Below are positions 1-8,915 of a stretch of DNA of 64,000 nt, in pieces. This stretch comes from Oscillatoria sp. FACHB-1407. GTDB taxonomy: Bacteria > Cyanobacteriota > Cyanobacteriia > Elainellales > Elainellaceae. Under the pieces are notes generated by a model. It had not been told where the DNA came from. It did not search any database and saw only the letters and a program-made list of their open reading frames with translations. Each line of letters begins with the position of its first letter. The first letter of the stretch is position 1. A program made the translations under genes and the position numbers. Location: NCBI RefSeq assembly GCF_014697545.1, contig NZ_JACJSA010000008.1:62001-126000 (forward strand), read 5' to 3'.

Positions 1-161
1 GACGGACTCAACTCAACCGGGAAGCACAAGCCCTATGCTTTTTAGCCGGGGTCAACTCCATCTTTTATGGCGAGCAACTGCTGACCACCGCCAACCCAGA
101 GATTCAGAGCGATCGCCAACTGTTAGCCGACCTCAACCTCAAAGCCACTGAGTTGGTATAG
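1..161 (+). CDS. bioB: Biotin synthase, C-terminal fragment
   Basis: This is the last 52 codons of a gene that begins before the window, read in the third frame and ending with TAG. The segment [20 protein letters not shown] followed by NPE matches the conserved C-terminal strand and helix of biotin synthase, the radical SAM enzyme that inserts sulfur into dethiobiotin in the last step of biotin synthesis. The iron-sulfur motifs lie outside the window, so only the family can be judged. birA (57.9 kb) and accD (13.7 kb), also in the window, use biotin but are not adjacent. Confidence 0.85.
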   Translation, partial: RTQLNREAQALCFLAGVNSIFYGEQLLTTANPEIQSDRQLLADLNLKATELV

Positions 162-299
162 CCGTAGCCACACTTGATGGGGCGGAGGCGAGTCAGGAAG
201 CTCCCCCAGAATTAGCATTTGAGCCATTGCCTTTGTCCTAAGCTTTCTGACCAAAGCGATATCACGGCTCATTCTGTCAAATCAGGTCAGAATGATGAT

Positions 300-1046
300 A
301 TGCGTTTAAGGGCGATCGCTCCTATGACCAGCCTCTTACCTATCTCTCAATCCGTGGATGTCGTTTACCCCAGTTCAGATGGTGAACCTGTGGCAGAAAC
401 CTATCTCCATTTCTACGCTTTGCTGGTCACATTAGAAGTTTTACGACAATATCTGGAAGGGCAGCAAGCCACCATTTTGGGAAATCAGTTTCTTTACTAT
501 GCTCAGGGATATCCCAAACTACGGGTTGCCCCAGATGTCATGGTGATTTTTGATGTGGCTCCGGGTGGGCGCGACAACTACAAAATTTGGGAAGAAGGTC
601 AAACGCCATCCGTCATCTTTGAGATGACCTCAGAGGGCACAAAAAATCAGGATGAAACCTTCAAAAAAACCCTGTATGAGCAACTGGAGGTCAAGGAGTA
701 CTGGCTGTTTGACCCCAAAGGTGAATGGATTCCTGAACAGTTGCGGGGCTATCGTTTACGGGGTGACATCTACGAGCCAATTACCGATGGACGCAGCGAT
801 CCCCTTAAATTACGGCTAGAGGTCGATGGGCAGTTGATCGCCTTCTACCGAGAAGACACTGGAGAAAAGCTTCTGATTCCAGGCGAGTTGGCACAGGCAC
901 TGCGAGAAGAGAGCAAAGCACGCCAGGAAGCCGAAGCACGGGCAGAAGAAGCTCGTCAACGGGCAGAACAGGCTGAATTGCAGGTGCAACAGCTTAAGGA
1001 ACAGTTGCGATCGCTCGGCGTTGATCCAGATAACCTACCGGGATAG
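300..1046 (+). CDS. Uma2 family (DUF820) putative endonuclease
   Basis: Uma2 proteins have a PD-(D/E)XK nuclease-like fold and are strongly multiplied in cyanobacteria; their biological role is not established. The opening part reads YPSSDGEPVAETYLHF, and the core contains VAPDVMVIFDV and FEMTSEGTKNQDE, the usual family blocks with acidic residues of the presumed catalytic site. The last 45 residues are a charged coiled coil rich in E, A, R and Q, ending LGVDPDNLPG, also typical. The start is uncertain: ATG at 300 has no Shine-Dalgarno sequence, while ATG at 324 has AAGGG about 11 bases upstream and gives a more usual N-terminus. A second Uma2 gene lies near 63 kb. Confidence 0.85.
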   Translation: MRLRAIAPMTSLLPISQSVDVVYPSSDGEPVAETYLHFYALLVTLEVLRQYLEGQQATILGNQFLYYAQGYPKLRVAPDVMVIFDVAPGGRDNYKIWEEGQTPSVIFEMTSEGTKNQDETFKKTLYEQLEVKEYWLFDPKGEWIPEQLRGYRLRGDIYEPITDGRSDPLKLRLEVDGQLIAFYREDTGEKLLIPGELAQALREESKARQEAEARAEEARQRAEQAELQVQQLKEQLRSLGVDPDNLPG

Positions 1047-1197
1047 CCGTTTTTGCATCCCTCATCTGAAGCCAAAAAACTCCTCTACGTTTATGCAAAG
1101 GAGCTAAACATTTGATTCAATTCGTGCAGCACTTGCTTGGTTTAGCGGCACGATTTTCTGGATGTACATCAAATCTGATTAACAACCGCGAAATTGC

Positions 1198-1258
1198 AGG
1201 GGTGGGTTTAGCAGACAACACTTGAATTCAGCGAAGTTTAATAGCAAAACCCACCCCT
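1198..1258. repeat. Inverted repeat AGGGGTGGGTTT / AAACCCACCCCT
   Basis: Two perfect 12-bp arms (1198-1209 and 1247-1258) enclose 37 bp. The structure lies just past the stop of the peroxiredoxin gene, which is on the minus strand, so it may act as its terminator. It has no T run and resembles the dispersed hairpins common between cyanobacterial genes. Confidence 0.6.
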
Positions 1259-1285
1259 ACAGTGGTTAATTAAACGGATTTGATG

Positions 1286-1921
1286 TTATTTGTTGGGCTG
1301 AGGAGTCATCCGCAGGTAAGGCTTCACTTCGGTCAGACCCTTAGGAAACTTCTGCTTGGCTTCCTCAGTCGGAATCGAAGGAACCACAACCACATCATCA
1401 CCATCCTTCCAGTTGACTGGAGTTGCAACACCATAGTTGTCGGTCAGTTGCAACGAGTCGATCACCCGGAGAATTTCTTCAAAATTACGTCCAGTGCTGG
1501 GTGGATAGGTGATTGTCAACCGCAATTTCTTTTGAGGGTCAATCACAAACACCGAGCGAACAGTCACCTTGGCGTTCGCATTGGGGTGAATCATGCCATA
1601 CAGGTCAGACACTGCCTTGTCTGCGTCCGCCAGAATGGGATAGTTAACCGTGGTGTTTTGAGTTTCATTGATGTCGCTAATCCAACCTGCATGGGAGTTA
1701 GCATCGTCAACGCTAAGTGCAATTACTTTAACGTTGCGCTTGTCAAATTCAGGCTTGAGTTTTGCAACTTCGCCTAATTCAGTTGTGCAAACAGGGGTGT
1801 AGTCTGCGGGGTGAGAGAACAACACGACCCAACTATCACCTGCCCACTCATAAAAATTGATATCCCCTTCACTAGAGGATTGAGTAAAATTGGGCACCGT
1901 ATCACCAAGTTGAAGAGCCAT
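1286..1921 (-). CDS. 1-Cys peroxiredoxin (Prx6 type)
   Basis: This thiol peroxidase reduces hydrogen peroxide and alkyl hydroperoxides. The peroxidatic cysteine is C45 in HPADYTPVCTTELG, the Prx6-type active site. The 211-residue length and the long C-terminal extension (after VFVIDPQKKLRLTITYP) are those of the 1-Cys group. No CP-type resolving cysteine is seen in the C-terminal part, which supports a 1-Cys mechanism with an external reductant. The gene stands alone on the minus strand. An ATG with AGGAAGT just upstream (reading the minus strand) supports the start. An inverted repeat follows the stop. Confidence 0.95.
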   Translation of the reverse strand: MALQLGDTVPNFTQSSSEGDINFYEWAGDSWVVLFSHPADYTPVCTTELGEVAKLKPEFDKRNVKVIALSVDDANSHAGWISDINETQNTTVNYPILADADKAVSDLYGMIHPNANAKVTVRSVFVIDPQKKLRLTITYPPSTGRNFEEILRVIDSLQLTDNYGVATPVNWKDGDDVVVVPSIPTEEAKQKFPKGLTEVKPYLRMTPQPNK

Positions 1922-2104
1922 AGCCGACTTCCTGTAATATAGAGAACAGATTTTTGGGGTTACTCAAGATATCTTCCCACAAAACCCCACTAACCCGCCC
2001 GGAGTTTAGATCTTTTTCAGCTTAACGTAACATTTCCTAAATCGCCTTTTGGGGTCACTCGATGCTGAGCTAGCCCTTGATTTTCTGGAGTCCTTAGAAG
2101 AATC

Positions 2105-3049
2105 TCAGTGATTGGGTTTTAACTGCTGTGGTGTGCGGCGACCAAGCGCGATCGCCAGCGAACCCAACACAACAAACATCGCTCCTGTAATCCCAAGTAA
2201 GGTAATTGGCTCTCGTGCAACAATGGCAGGGGCGATCGCCGCTCCTACACTCACCGAGATCAGGGTGATAATCGGTGTCATCGATAAGACTGCGCTGACC
2301 CGCGACGCTTCCCAGTGGTCAAGTGCCTCGGCAAATGCCCCATACGCCAAGAACGTGTTGAAGGCACTAAACACCAACATGCCCCACTGTAACGGGGTCA
2401 GATTTAGCAATTGCTCTGGCGAAGCAAACGGCGTAAACAACAACGCACTGCCGCCATAAATCACCAGCATAATGACCGACGATGATAATTGTTGCAGCAG
2501 TTGTTTTTGTGCCAGGGCATAGACTGCCCACACGGCAGCAGCAGCTACTAAAATGCCAGTTCCCAGTAAATATTGAGTTGAGGCTGTAGCTAGCGATCGC
2601 AGTTGGTCATCAAAGAAGAGCGTCATCCCTAAAATTAACCCACCCAACCCAAGCCACTGCTGGAGGGTATAGCGTTCTTTGAAGATCCACAAGGCTCCCA
2701 TCCCAAAGAAAACAGGAGCCGTTTGAATAATCACCTGTGAGTTAGTCGGCGAGGTTTGGTGTAACCCCTCCATAAACCCAAGATAGTTCAGTGCTAAAAA
2801 TATGGTGGCGATCGCCAACAAGTCTAATCGAGCCGACCGCAGTTTTTGTATCTCTGGCAACTGCCCACGTACCGCCAGAAACAGGGCTAATAAGCCAAAC
2901 GATACAAGAAACCGAAACCAAATGACTGTGTACACATCAACCGCTTGCAGAGCAACCTTGAGCGCAATGGGCAAAACCCCCCACAATATCGCTGTGGTCA
3001 TCGCCAGGGCAAAACCCAATTGCCACCGCCCCGATGTTTGGTGAAGCAT
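2105..3049 (-). CDS. EamA/DMT family transporter
   Basis: This 314-residue inner-membrane protein has about ten hydrophobic helices in two repeated halves, the plan of EamA (drug/metabolite transporter) permeases that export amino acids or other small metabolites. The first half carries AILWGVLPIALKVALQAVDVYTVIWFRFL and the second half begins near residue 158 with LLGTGILVAAAAVWAVYALAQ, matching the two EamA units. The substrate cannot be read from the sequence. The gene is monocistronic, with the peroxiredoxin about 180 bases downstream on the same strand but separated by a promoter-sized gap. Confidence 0.88.
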   Translation of the reverse strand: MLHQTSGRWQLGFALAMTTAILWGVLPIALKVALQAVDVYTVIWFRFLVSFGLLALFLAVRGQLPEIQKLRSARLDLLAIATIFLALNYLGFMEGLHQTSPTNSQVIIQTAPVFFGMGALWIFKERYTLQQWLGLGGLILGMTLFFDDQLRSLATASTQYLLGTGILVAAAAVWAVYALAQKQLLQQLSSSVIMLVIYGGSALLFTPFASPEQLLNLTPLQWGMLVFSAFNTFLAYGAFAEALDHWEASRVSAVLSMTPIITLISVSVGAAIAPAIVAREPITLLGITGAMFVVLGSLAIALGRRTPQQLKPNH

Positions 3050-3302
3050 TCTAATCCGAACTCACATTAAGCAATCCCTCACTCTACCGCATGAGTTATC
3101 GAGATGCTTCCTCCGACAGAATCACCTGATGGCAGGACGCCAATTTCCGCTTCTACAGGGGTGCTTCTCAAAGAAGCGATCGCCATATCACAAAAGGTTG
3201 CTCATCTTTAAGTAATTTGGATGATGATAGCAAGTCGAGCCAAACGATTTAATGTGATAGATAACTCTCTATAAAGCATCGTCTGACGATCGCGTTTCAA
3301 TT

Positions 3303-3581
3303 ATGGTTGCGCTTGCACACTGGCTGACACAAGTATTACAGCCAATTCTAGTTCCCCTTTGTTTTGTCTTCGCCTGGCTGGTTATGCTCATGGTTGCCTG
3401 GAGCATCTGGAGTGCAGTCCGTGACAGCTTTACTAACGCCAAGCAGATGCATCGCATTCCCTGTGCAAACTGTCAATTTTTCACGAACGACTATCACCTG
3501 AAATGCACTGTACACCCTGACACGGCTCTTTCAGAAGAGGCGGTGAGCTGCATGGATTACGAGCCAACCCGCAGTATGTGA
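3303..3581 (+). CDS. Small membrane-anchored protein with Cys-rich tail
   Basis: This is a 92-residue protein of unrecognised function. One N-terminal membrane segment covers about residues 15-40 (a stretch ending MLMVAWSIW). A soluble tail follows, with four cysteines in CANCQFF, LKCTVH and VSCMDYEP. The CxxC plus two further cysteines could bind a metal or an iron-sulfur cluster, which is inference. It is followed 87 bases later by yidD on the same strand, but separate transcription is possible. The ATG at 3303 is the first in frame. Confidence 0.65.
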   Translation: MVALAHWLTQVLQPILVPLCFVFAWLVMLMVAWSIWSAVRDSFTNAKQMHRIPCANCQFFTNDYHLKCTVHPDTALSEEAVSCMDYEPTRSM

Positions 3582-3668
3582 CGGTTAGAGGGATCAATGG
3601 GTAGATGGTTCAACAGGTTTAATCCTCTCTCTCGCTCTCCCAAGCTTCTCAGGCGATAAAATCGGGAT

Positions 3669-3920
3669 ATGAAAACCATCCTCATTGGGTTAATCCGAGT
3701 TTATCGGGTGTTGATTTCACCGCTATATCCCCCCGTCTGCCGTTTCCAGCCCACCTGCTCACAATACGCCATTGAGGCGATCGCTCAACATGGGGCGATT
3801 CGAGGCTCATGGTTGGCGGTGCGGCGTATCTCCCGCTGTCACCCATTTCATCCTGGAGGATACGATCCGGTTCCTCCTCGGTCGTCTGCAACCGAAGATT
3901 CGACCTCCGAAGATCGTTAA
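3669..3920 (+). CDS. yidD: Membrane protein insertion efficiency factor YidD
   Basis: This is an 83-residue peripheral membrane protein that assists YidC-dependent insertion of inner-membrane proteins. Family signatures are plain: [20 protein letters not shown], then [13 protein letters not shown], then [15 protein letters not shown]. The three conserved cysteines (in VCRF, TCSQYA and RCHPF) are present. The last dozen residues are a hydrophilic tail. In many bacteria yidD sits with rpmH, rnpA and yidC; here none of these is next to it, so the gene has been relocated, as in many cyanobacteria. It converges with the FHA gene on the minus strand. Confidence 0.95.
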   Translation: MKTILIGLIRVYRVLISPLYPPVCRFQPTCSQYAIEAIAQHGAIRGSWLAVRRISRCHPFHPGGYDPVPPRSSATEDSTSEDR

Positions 3921-3994
3921 GATCACCCGAATCTCACCTGAGTTCGGCACAAAGCTTTTAGCGGTTACGATCGTAGACTTTGACGTAAACGCGG

Positions 3995-4534
3995 TCAGCT
4001 TTCGTCATCGTCATTGTTAATCGCGGTGATGGGTTGCTCGTCGTCCTCATCATCGCCATCATCGTCCTCAAAAACTTCCTTTAAGCCGTTAGGGTCAGAG
4101 GTTCCATTCTCACCTTCTTCTTCTTCGATCATGCCTGGGCTGATCAACGTGATATCCCAATCATCGGGAGGAATCGTAGAAACCGCTTCCCGTTTCAACA
4201 GGTAATACACCGCTTGCACTTGAGGACCAAAAACAATCTTGTCGGCATCTTGCAAGTCATGAGCTTGCAGTTTTCGACCGTTAATCAATAAACCATTAGC
4301 ACTGGGTTTGCCTTTCAAATTACCATCTACGATGCGGTAATAGTAGCTGCCGTCCTCATTCGGGAGTTGAACAAGCGTGGCATGGCGACGGGAAACAAAC
4401 TGAGAGATCAGCCGGATGTCGCATTTAGGATCTCTGCCAATCGAATACACCGGACTGTCAAGAACAAACTCACGACGTCCTTTGTTGTCCTCAATAATCA
4501 ACAGATGGTTCTGGTGCGATTCTGAACTTGCCAT
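3995..4534 (-). CDS. FHA domain protein with acidic tail
   Basis: This 179-residue cytoplasmic protein has one forkhead-associated domain, a module that binds phosphothreonine peptides. It covers about residues 10-115, with the core motifs YSIGRDPKCDIRL, SRRHATLV and NGLLINGRKL (GR, S-x-x-H and NG). The C-terminal 50 residues are extremely acidic (runs of EEEEGE, EDDDGDDEDDEQ and NNDDDES) and probably disordered. No kinase is adjacent, so the partner is unknown. The start ATG is the first in frame after a 290-base gap that should hold its promoter. Confidence 0.9.
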   Translation of the reverse strand: MASSESHQNHLLIIEDNKGRREFVLDSPVYSIGRDPKCDIRLISQFVSRRHATLVQLPNEDGSYYYRIVDGNLKGKPSANGLLINGRKLQAHDLQDADKIVFGPQVQAVYYLLKREAVSTIPPDDWDITLISPGMIEEEEGENGTSDPNGLKEVFEDDDGDDEDDEQPITAINNDDDES

Positions 4535-4822
4535 TCAATGATTAATTCGGTAATCCGCTCATTAACAATGATTATGCTCAATCGTGTTGCTTAGTTAACG
4601 CTGATCTCTAGAACGGTAATGAGATGTTACTAAGCCTTGGCTTTGCACAAACTCAGTCAAATAGGGGTAGTTAACCCAAAAGAGCCGGACATCAAGGGTT
4701 AACTCTAAGTGGAGGCAAAGCTTGCTCCCTGTTTTCGATAGGTGGCTGTTGCTATCGCTGACTTAACCCGACTCAATAGAATAATGTAACCGTTCTCTCC
4801 TTTAGTAGTACCCTCATTCACC

Positions 4823-7240
4823 TCAGTCTTTAACCATTCTTCGCAAAAACAGGGAATTTGTAACGACACTCACAGAACTAAATGCCATGATTGCGCCTGC
4901 CACAGATGGGCTTAGAACAATCCCCTGGGTCGGTAGAAGAACCCCAGCTGCAATTGGAATGCCCACGATATTATAAGCGAATGCCCAGAACAGATTTTGC
5001 CGAATTGTGTTGAATGCAGCCCGACTGAGACGAATTGCTTCAACTACATCCTGGAGGCGATCGCGCATGAGCACAATTTCAGCCGTTTCAATCGCGACTG
5101 CCGTGCTGGAATGGAGCGAAATGCTGACATCTGCCTGTGCCAGCGCAGGTGCATCGTTAATGCCATCGCCAATCATGGCAACTCGTGTCCCCTGTTGTTG
5201 CAGTTGAGTGATTATAGACGCCTTGGCTTCGGGACGCACCTCAGCAACCACATCTTGAGGAGAAATGCCAACACTATGGGCGATCGCACTGGCAACAGCG
5301 GTTTGGTCACCCGTCACCATCATGACCCGCAATCCTATGTTTTGAAGTTGTTGAACGGTTTCATGAGCGTCAGGGCGCAGCGTATCTTGAATTGCAATCA
5401 GACCGATTAATGTTGTATCAACGGCAACGAAACAAGGGGTTTTGCCCGCGTTTGATAGCTTCTCTGACTGATCATAAGCGGTTTCAGGAATGTTTACTCC
5501 CAGGGAGAGCAGCCAATCGGCGGTGCCCACTCGAACCATCTGCCCCTCGATCAGAGCCGACACTCCACATCCCGCTTCGGTTTGAAAGTTTTCAGCGGGG
5601 AGTAAGGTCAGTTCTTGCTGTTGTGCCCCTTGCCGAATCGCCTCGGCTAGCGGGTGACGGGTGCCACTTTCAACCGTGGCTGCCAACTGCAATAACCGAG
5701 TTACCGACCCATCACCCATGGGCACGCAATCGGTAATGACAGGATGTCCAGTGGTCAACGTCCCGGTTTTGTCAAAGACAACAGTTTGCAAGCGATGCAC
5801 GTTTTCGAGCACATCGCCCCCCCGAATCAACAACCCCCGCTCTGCCCCAACGCCGCATCCCACCAGAATGGCAGTGGGAGTTGCCAAGCCGAGGGCACAG
5901 GGGCAGGCAATCACCAGAACAGCGATCGCCAGTTTGAGGCTGAGCAGCAACGGCGACGGATGAGGCATCATCGCAGCATGGGAGGAAGTGTGCATGAGAT
6001 GCGCACTTTGAGCCATCACCCCCGCCGCCTCGCCAAACAGCGGAATGCCAATGAAATACCAGAAGAGGAATGTCACCAGGGCGATCGCCATGACCCCATA
6101 GGTAAAGTAACCCGCGATCGTGTCAGCTAATCCCTGAATGGGAGCTTTGCGGGTTTGGGCTGCCTCAACCAGGGCAATGATTTGGGCGATAGTGGTGTCT
6201 TTGCCAGTGCGAGTGGCACGAATGGCGATCGCCCCCGTTTGATTGAGAGTACCTGCCGCAACCAGATCTCCCGCTTGTTTGGTCACGGGCACGGATTCCC
6301 CCGTCAGCATGGCCTCGTTCACCGTGGTTTGCCCGACGATGACCTGCCCATCCACCGGAATTTTTTCTCCCGGAAGGACTTGTAGCCACTCTCCAACCTT
6401 GACCTTTTCAGCCGCGATCTCGACTGCCGATGATGGCATAAAAGCCGCTTGACCATTAGCCTGTGTCGCAAGGCTCCCCTCCTGAACGGGAATTAACCGT
6501 GCCAGTGTGGGTTTCAGCGCAATCAATGACTGCATAGCAGCAGCAGCACGAGTTCTGGCTTGCTGTTCCAGGGTTCGCCCTAACAAGATAAACCCCAGCA
6601 ACATCACAGGCTCGTCAAAAAAGCACTCCCAGCCCAATTGGGGAAACAGCAGCGCAACTACACTGGTGATGTAAGCCGTCACTGCCCCCAACCCAATCAA
6701 GCTGTTCATATTGGGGATGTTGTGACGTAGACCTCGCCAACCATCCACCAAAATGGTGCGTCCGGGGCCAATCAGTGCCAGGGTTGCCAACCCCCAGTGA
6801 AACTCAATCGCACTCAACCCCGGAATGTGCCAACCAAAGTGGTCAAGATGCCCAATACCAGAGAGGATCAGGAGGACTAGAGCGATCGCCACTCGCCAAA
6901 GCTGTTCCCTTGCTTCCTGACGGTGCCGTTCAACAGGGTCAACGTAACCGGGTGGAGGCTCATCACCGTCGAGGGACTGCCGCAGTTGGGTTGGAAAACC
7001 AATATCTGTGAGTCGATGGGCTAAATCCGTTGGCTGCACGACTTCAGGAGAATATTCCACCATCGCCACCTCCGTTACCAGGTTGACTGTGGCAGAAACA
7101 ACTCCAGGATATTGAGTCAATTGATTTTCAACTGCTTTGACACACCCCGCACACTTCATACCACTGACATCCAGGGCGATCGTCTGATTGGCAGGGGTAT
7201 CTGTAATATCGGGGGCAGTGTCAAGCAAGGGGGATTGCAT
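4823..7240 (-). CDS. Copper-translocating P1B-type ATPase
   Basis: This 805-residue heavy-metal ATPase moves monovalent copper across a membrane. One N-terminal HMA domain has the metal site GMKCAGC (C30, C33). The actuator TGES is at 313-316, the transmembrane CPC motif at 446-448 marks the Cu(I) class, and the phosphorylation site DKTGTLT starts at 490. The HP pair occurs in SGTRHPLAEA, and the hinge reads MIGDGINDAPALAQADVSI. Between the helices before CPC lies a His/Met-rich stretch (about 407-430, with HLMH, SSHAAMMPH). CtaA and PacS are the cyanobacterial relatives; sequence alone does not show whether this one acts at the plasma or thylakoid membrane. Confidence 0.93.
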   Translation of the reverse strand: MQSPLLDTAPDITDTPANQTIALDVSGMKCAGCVKAVENQLTQYPGVVSATVNLVTEVAMVEYSPEVVQPTDLAHRLTDIGFPTQLRQSLDGDEPPPGYVDPVERHRQEAREQLWRVAIALVLLILSGIGHLDHFGWHIPGLSAIEFHWGLATLALIGPGRTILVDGWRGLRHNIPNMNSLIGLGAVTAYITSVVALLFPQLGWECFFDEPVMLLGFILLGRTLEQQARTRAAAAMQSLIALKPTLARLIPVQEGSLATQANGQAAFMPSSAVEIAAEKVKVGEWLQVLPGEKIPVDGQVIVGQTTVNEAMLTGESVPVTKQAGDLVAAGTLNQTGAIAIRATRTGKDTTIAQIIALVEAAQTRKAPIQGLADTIAGYFTYGVMAIALVTFLFWYFIGIPLFGEAAGVMAQSAHLMHTSSHAAMMPHPSPLLLSLKLAIAVLVIACPCALGLATPTAILVGCGVGAERGLLIRGGDVLENVHRLQTVVFDKTGTLTTGHPVITDCVPMGDGSVTRLLQLAATVESGTRHPLAEAIRQGAQQQELTLLPAENFQTEAGCGVSALIEGQMVRVGTADWLLSLGVNIPETAYDQSEKLSNAGKTPCFVAVDTTLIGLIAIQDTLRPDAHETVQQLQNIGLRVMMVTGDQTAVASAIAHSVGISPQDVVAEVRPEAKASIITQLQQQGTRVAMIGDGINDAPALAQADVSISLHSSTAVAIETAEIVLMRDRLQDVVEAIRLSRAAFNTIRQNLFWAFAYNIVGIPIAAGVLLPTQGIVLSPSVAGAIMAFSSVSVVTNSLFLRRMVKD

Positions 7241-7357
7241 ACAGGCTTAAAAAAGAAAAATGATTAAAGTAACTTTGATTATAAGATGGCGATCGCTCTA
7301 GCCATCTGAATCAGAGACTACCTGATCAAAGGGGATATTGACGTTATAGCAAATCAT

Positions 7358-7397
7358 AAAGGCGGTCAGACTCTCACTGGAGAATCTAACCGCCTTT
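7358..7397 (-). terminator. Hairpin terminator AAAGGCGGT / ACCGCCTTT
   Basis: Nine-base perfect arms (7358-7366 and 7389-7397) enclose a second, imperfect helix (AGACTCTC with GAGAATCT). It lies 34 bases past the stop of the small membrane protein gene on the minus strand. The A and T flanks allow termination in either direction. Confidence 0.75.
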
Positions 7398-7430
7398 AAT
7401 TAGGGTTAGGGGATATAACCTGAAACCGGT

Positions 7431-7754
7431 TTAACCAAATGCAAAGTAACCAACTAATGCCAGATTGAGCAGAGGCACTAAAAATAGCAGCAATAACCAG
7501 GGAGATTTGCCCAGCCGTTTTGCAATGGTTACCCACACAATGATTGCGATCGCAATGTTGACAAACGGAATCAGCATCAGCAGCACCCACCAACCAGGCT
7601 TATCTGCTGCTCTACACATGACATAGGCGTTACCAAAAGGAATCCAGGCTAGCCACGCATTTTCAACATTACATTTTTGACCAATCACCATCAAGGAGTA
7701 GGAAATATAAGCGTAGATGGCAATGAAAAAGAGAAAAGAGAAAAAATCACTCAT
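7431..7754 (-). CDS. Small four-helix membrane protein, DUF5684-like
   Basis: This is a 107-residue integral membrane protein. An N-terminal helix (FFSFLFFIAIYAYISYSLMV) is followed by a short loop with NAWLAWIPFGNAYVMCRAA and GKPGWW-like aromatic turns, then two or three further helices ending LVPLLNLALVGYFAFG. The pattern AWIPFxN...KPGWW resembles the DUF5684 family of signal-peptidase-associated or standalone bacterial membrane proteins. No function is established. A clear hairpin terminator follows. Confidence 0.7.
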   Translation of the reverse strand: MSDFFSFLFFIAIYAYISYSLMVIGQKCNVENAWLAWIPFGNAYVMCRAADKPGWWVLLMLIPFVNIAIAIIVWVTIAKRLGKSPWLLLLFLVPLLNLALVGYFAFG

Positions 7755-7979
7755 AGGACAGAGGCTGAGCTTAAACAGGTGTGATATTCGATGTACCCAG
7801 TTCTATACCTTCTGAGAAAAATATGGGAAATTTGTTACTTCTCTTAAAGGAATACAGATGCTCCATATAACTCCGTACTCGAAATCCGGTTGACCGCAAC
7901 GTGAAACGTTGAGTTGGATTGCAACATTCACTGCCATTCGAATGAAACTCCATAAACCTGCTAACCTTAAATACTGATT

Positions 7980-8007
7980 TGCGGAGAAAACAGTGCGGAG
8001 AAAACAG
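7980..8007 (+). repeat. Tandem 14-bp duplication carrying two ribosome-binding sites
   Basis: The 14-mer TGCGGAGAAAACAG occurs twice in direct succession (7980-7993 and 7994-8007), directly before the hisA start codon at 8009. Each copy carries a GGAG Shine-Dalgarno core. Only the second is at a normal distance from the ATG. Confidence 0.85.
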
Positions 8008-8008
8008 T

Positions 8009-8782
8009 ATGGATGTCATTCCAGCGATCGACCTGCTAGACGGGCGATGTGTGCGGCTCTATCAGGGTGACTACAATCAGTCACAAGTGTTTAGCGATAA
8101 TCCCGTTGAGGTAGCGCAGCAATGGGTTAAGCAGGGCGCACCCCGACTCCATTTAGTCGATCTGGATGGCGCAAAGGCGGGACATCCGGTGAATACTCAA
8201 ACGATCGCCGCGATTGTCCAGGCGATTGATGTCCCGGTGCAGGTTGGAGGCGGATTGCGCGATCGCGCCAGTGTTGCTTCTCTATTAGATTTGGGGGTAC
8301 GGCAGGTGATCTTAGGAACGGTTGCTGTTGAACAGCCCGATCTGGTAGCGCAATTATGTCAAGAATTTCCAGGAAAGATCGTGGTAGGAATTGATGCCCG
8401 CGACGGCAAAGTCGCGACCCGTGGCTGGTTAGAAACCTCAACCGTAGAAGCGATCGCCCTGGCTCAACAGATGGCAGATGTTGGGGTCGCCGCGATTATC
8501 TATACTGACATTCACCGGGATGGCACCCTCACGGGACCCAACCGAGATGCCCTGCGGGATCTGGCAACAGCAGTAACCATTCCAGTGATTGCCTCTGGAG
8601 GCATGAGTTCGGTAAGCGACTTGATGAGCTTGCTGGCTCTTGAGCCTTTGGGAGTGACGGGGGCGATCGTTGGACGTGCCCTCTATACCGGAGATATTTC
8701 CCTAAAAGAAGCCGTCCGGGCGGTTGGCTCCGGACGGTGGCAGGATGTTCCTCCCAATTTTGGGAGTTCAGCATTTGCATAA
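8009..8782 (+). CDS. hisA: ProFAR isomerase HisA
   Basis: HisA catalyses the Amadori rearrangement of ProFAR to PRFAR, the fourth step of histidine synthesis. The 257-residue protein opens with [17 protein letters not shown], which holds the catalytic aspartate (D8 in PAIDLLDG). The (beta/alpha)8 barrel blocks [21 protein letters not shown] (second catalytic Asp) and [11 protein letters not shown], plus GAIVGRALY for phosphate binding, are all present. ATG 8009 is chosen over an upstream in-frame codon because of the family's N-terminus and the GGAG site 10-13 bases upstream. No other his gene is adjacent. Confidence 0.97.
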   Translation: MDVIPAIDLLDGRCVRLYQGDYNQSQVFSDNPVEVAQQWVKQGAPRLHLVDLDGAKAGHPVNTQTIAAIVQAIDVPVQVGGGLRDRASVASLLDLGVRQVILGTVAVEQPDLVAQLCQEFPGKIVVGIDARDGKVATRGWLETSTVEAIALAQQMADVGVAAIIYTDIHRDGTLTGPNRDALRDLATAVTIPVIASGGMSSVSDLMSLLALEPLGVTGAIVGRALYTGDISLKEAVRAVGSGRWQDVPPNFGSSAFA

Positions 8783-8912
8783 TGCAAGGACAAAGGCTAA
8801 AAGCCCAAAAGGATAAAGGCTAAAAGCCAAGAGGATAAAAACCAAAGGCTTAAGGACACAACCAGAGTGTCATCAATAGCTCCTTTTCATCCTTTATCGT
8901 TTATCCTTTCCT
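8783..8912. repeat. AT-rich heptad repeat of the 'ATCCTTT/AAAGGAT' family
   Basis: The spacer between hisA and the convergent synthase gene is made of degenerate units such as AAAGGATAAAGGCTAAAAG on one side and CATCCTTTATCGTTTATCC on the other. The same family recurs at 50.6 kb and 60.4-60.5 kb, and as a fragment inside the molybdoenzyme gene (about 40172-40203). Confidence 0.65.
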
Positions 8913-8915
8913 CTG

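Noticed and set aside
1280-1777. Plus-strand frame opposite the peroxiredoxin gene
   Set aside because: The peroxiredoxin reading on the minus strand is unambiguous.
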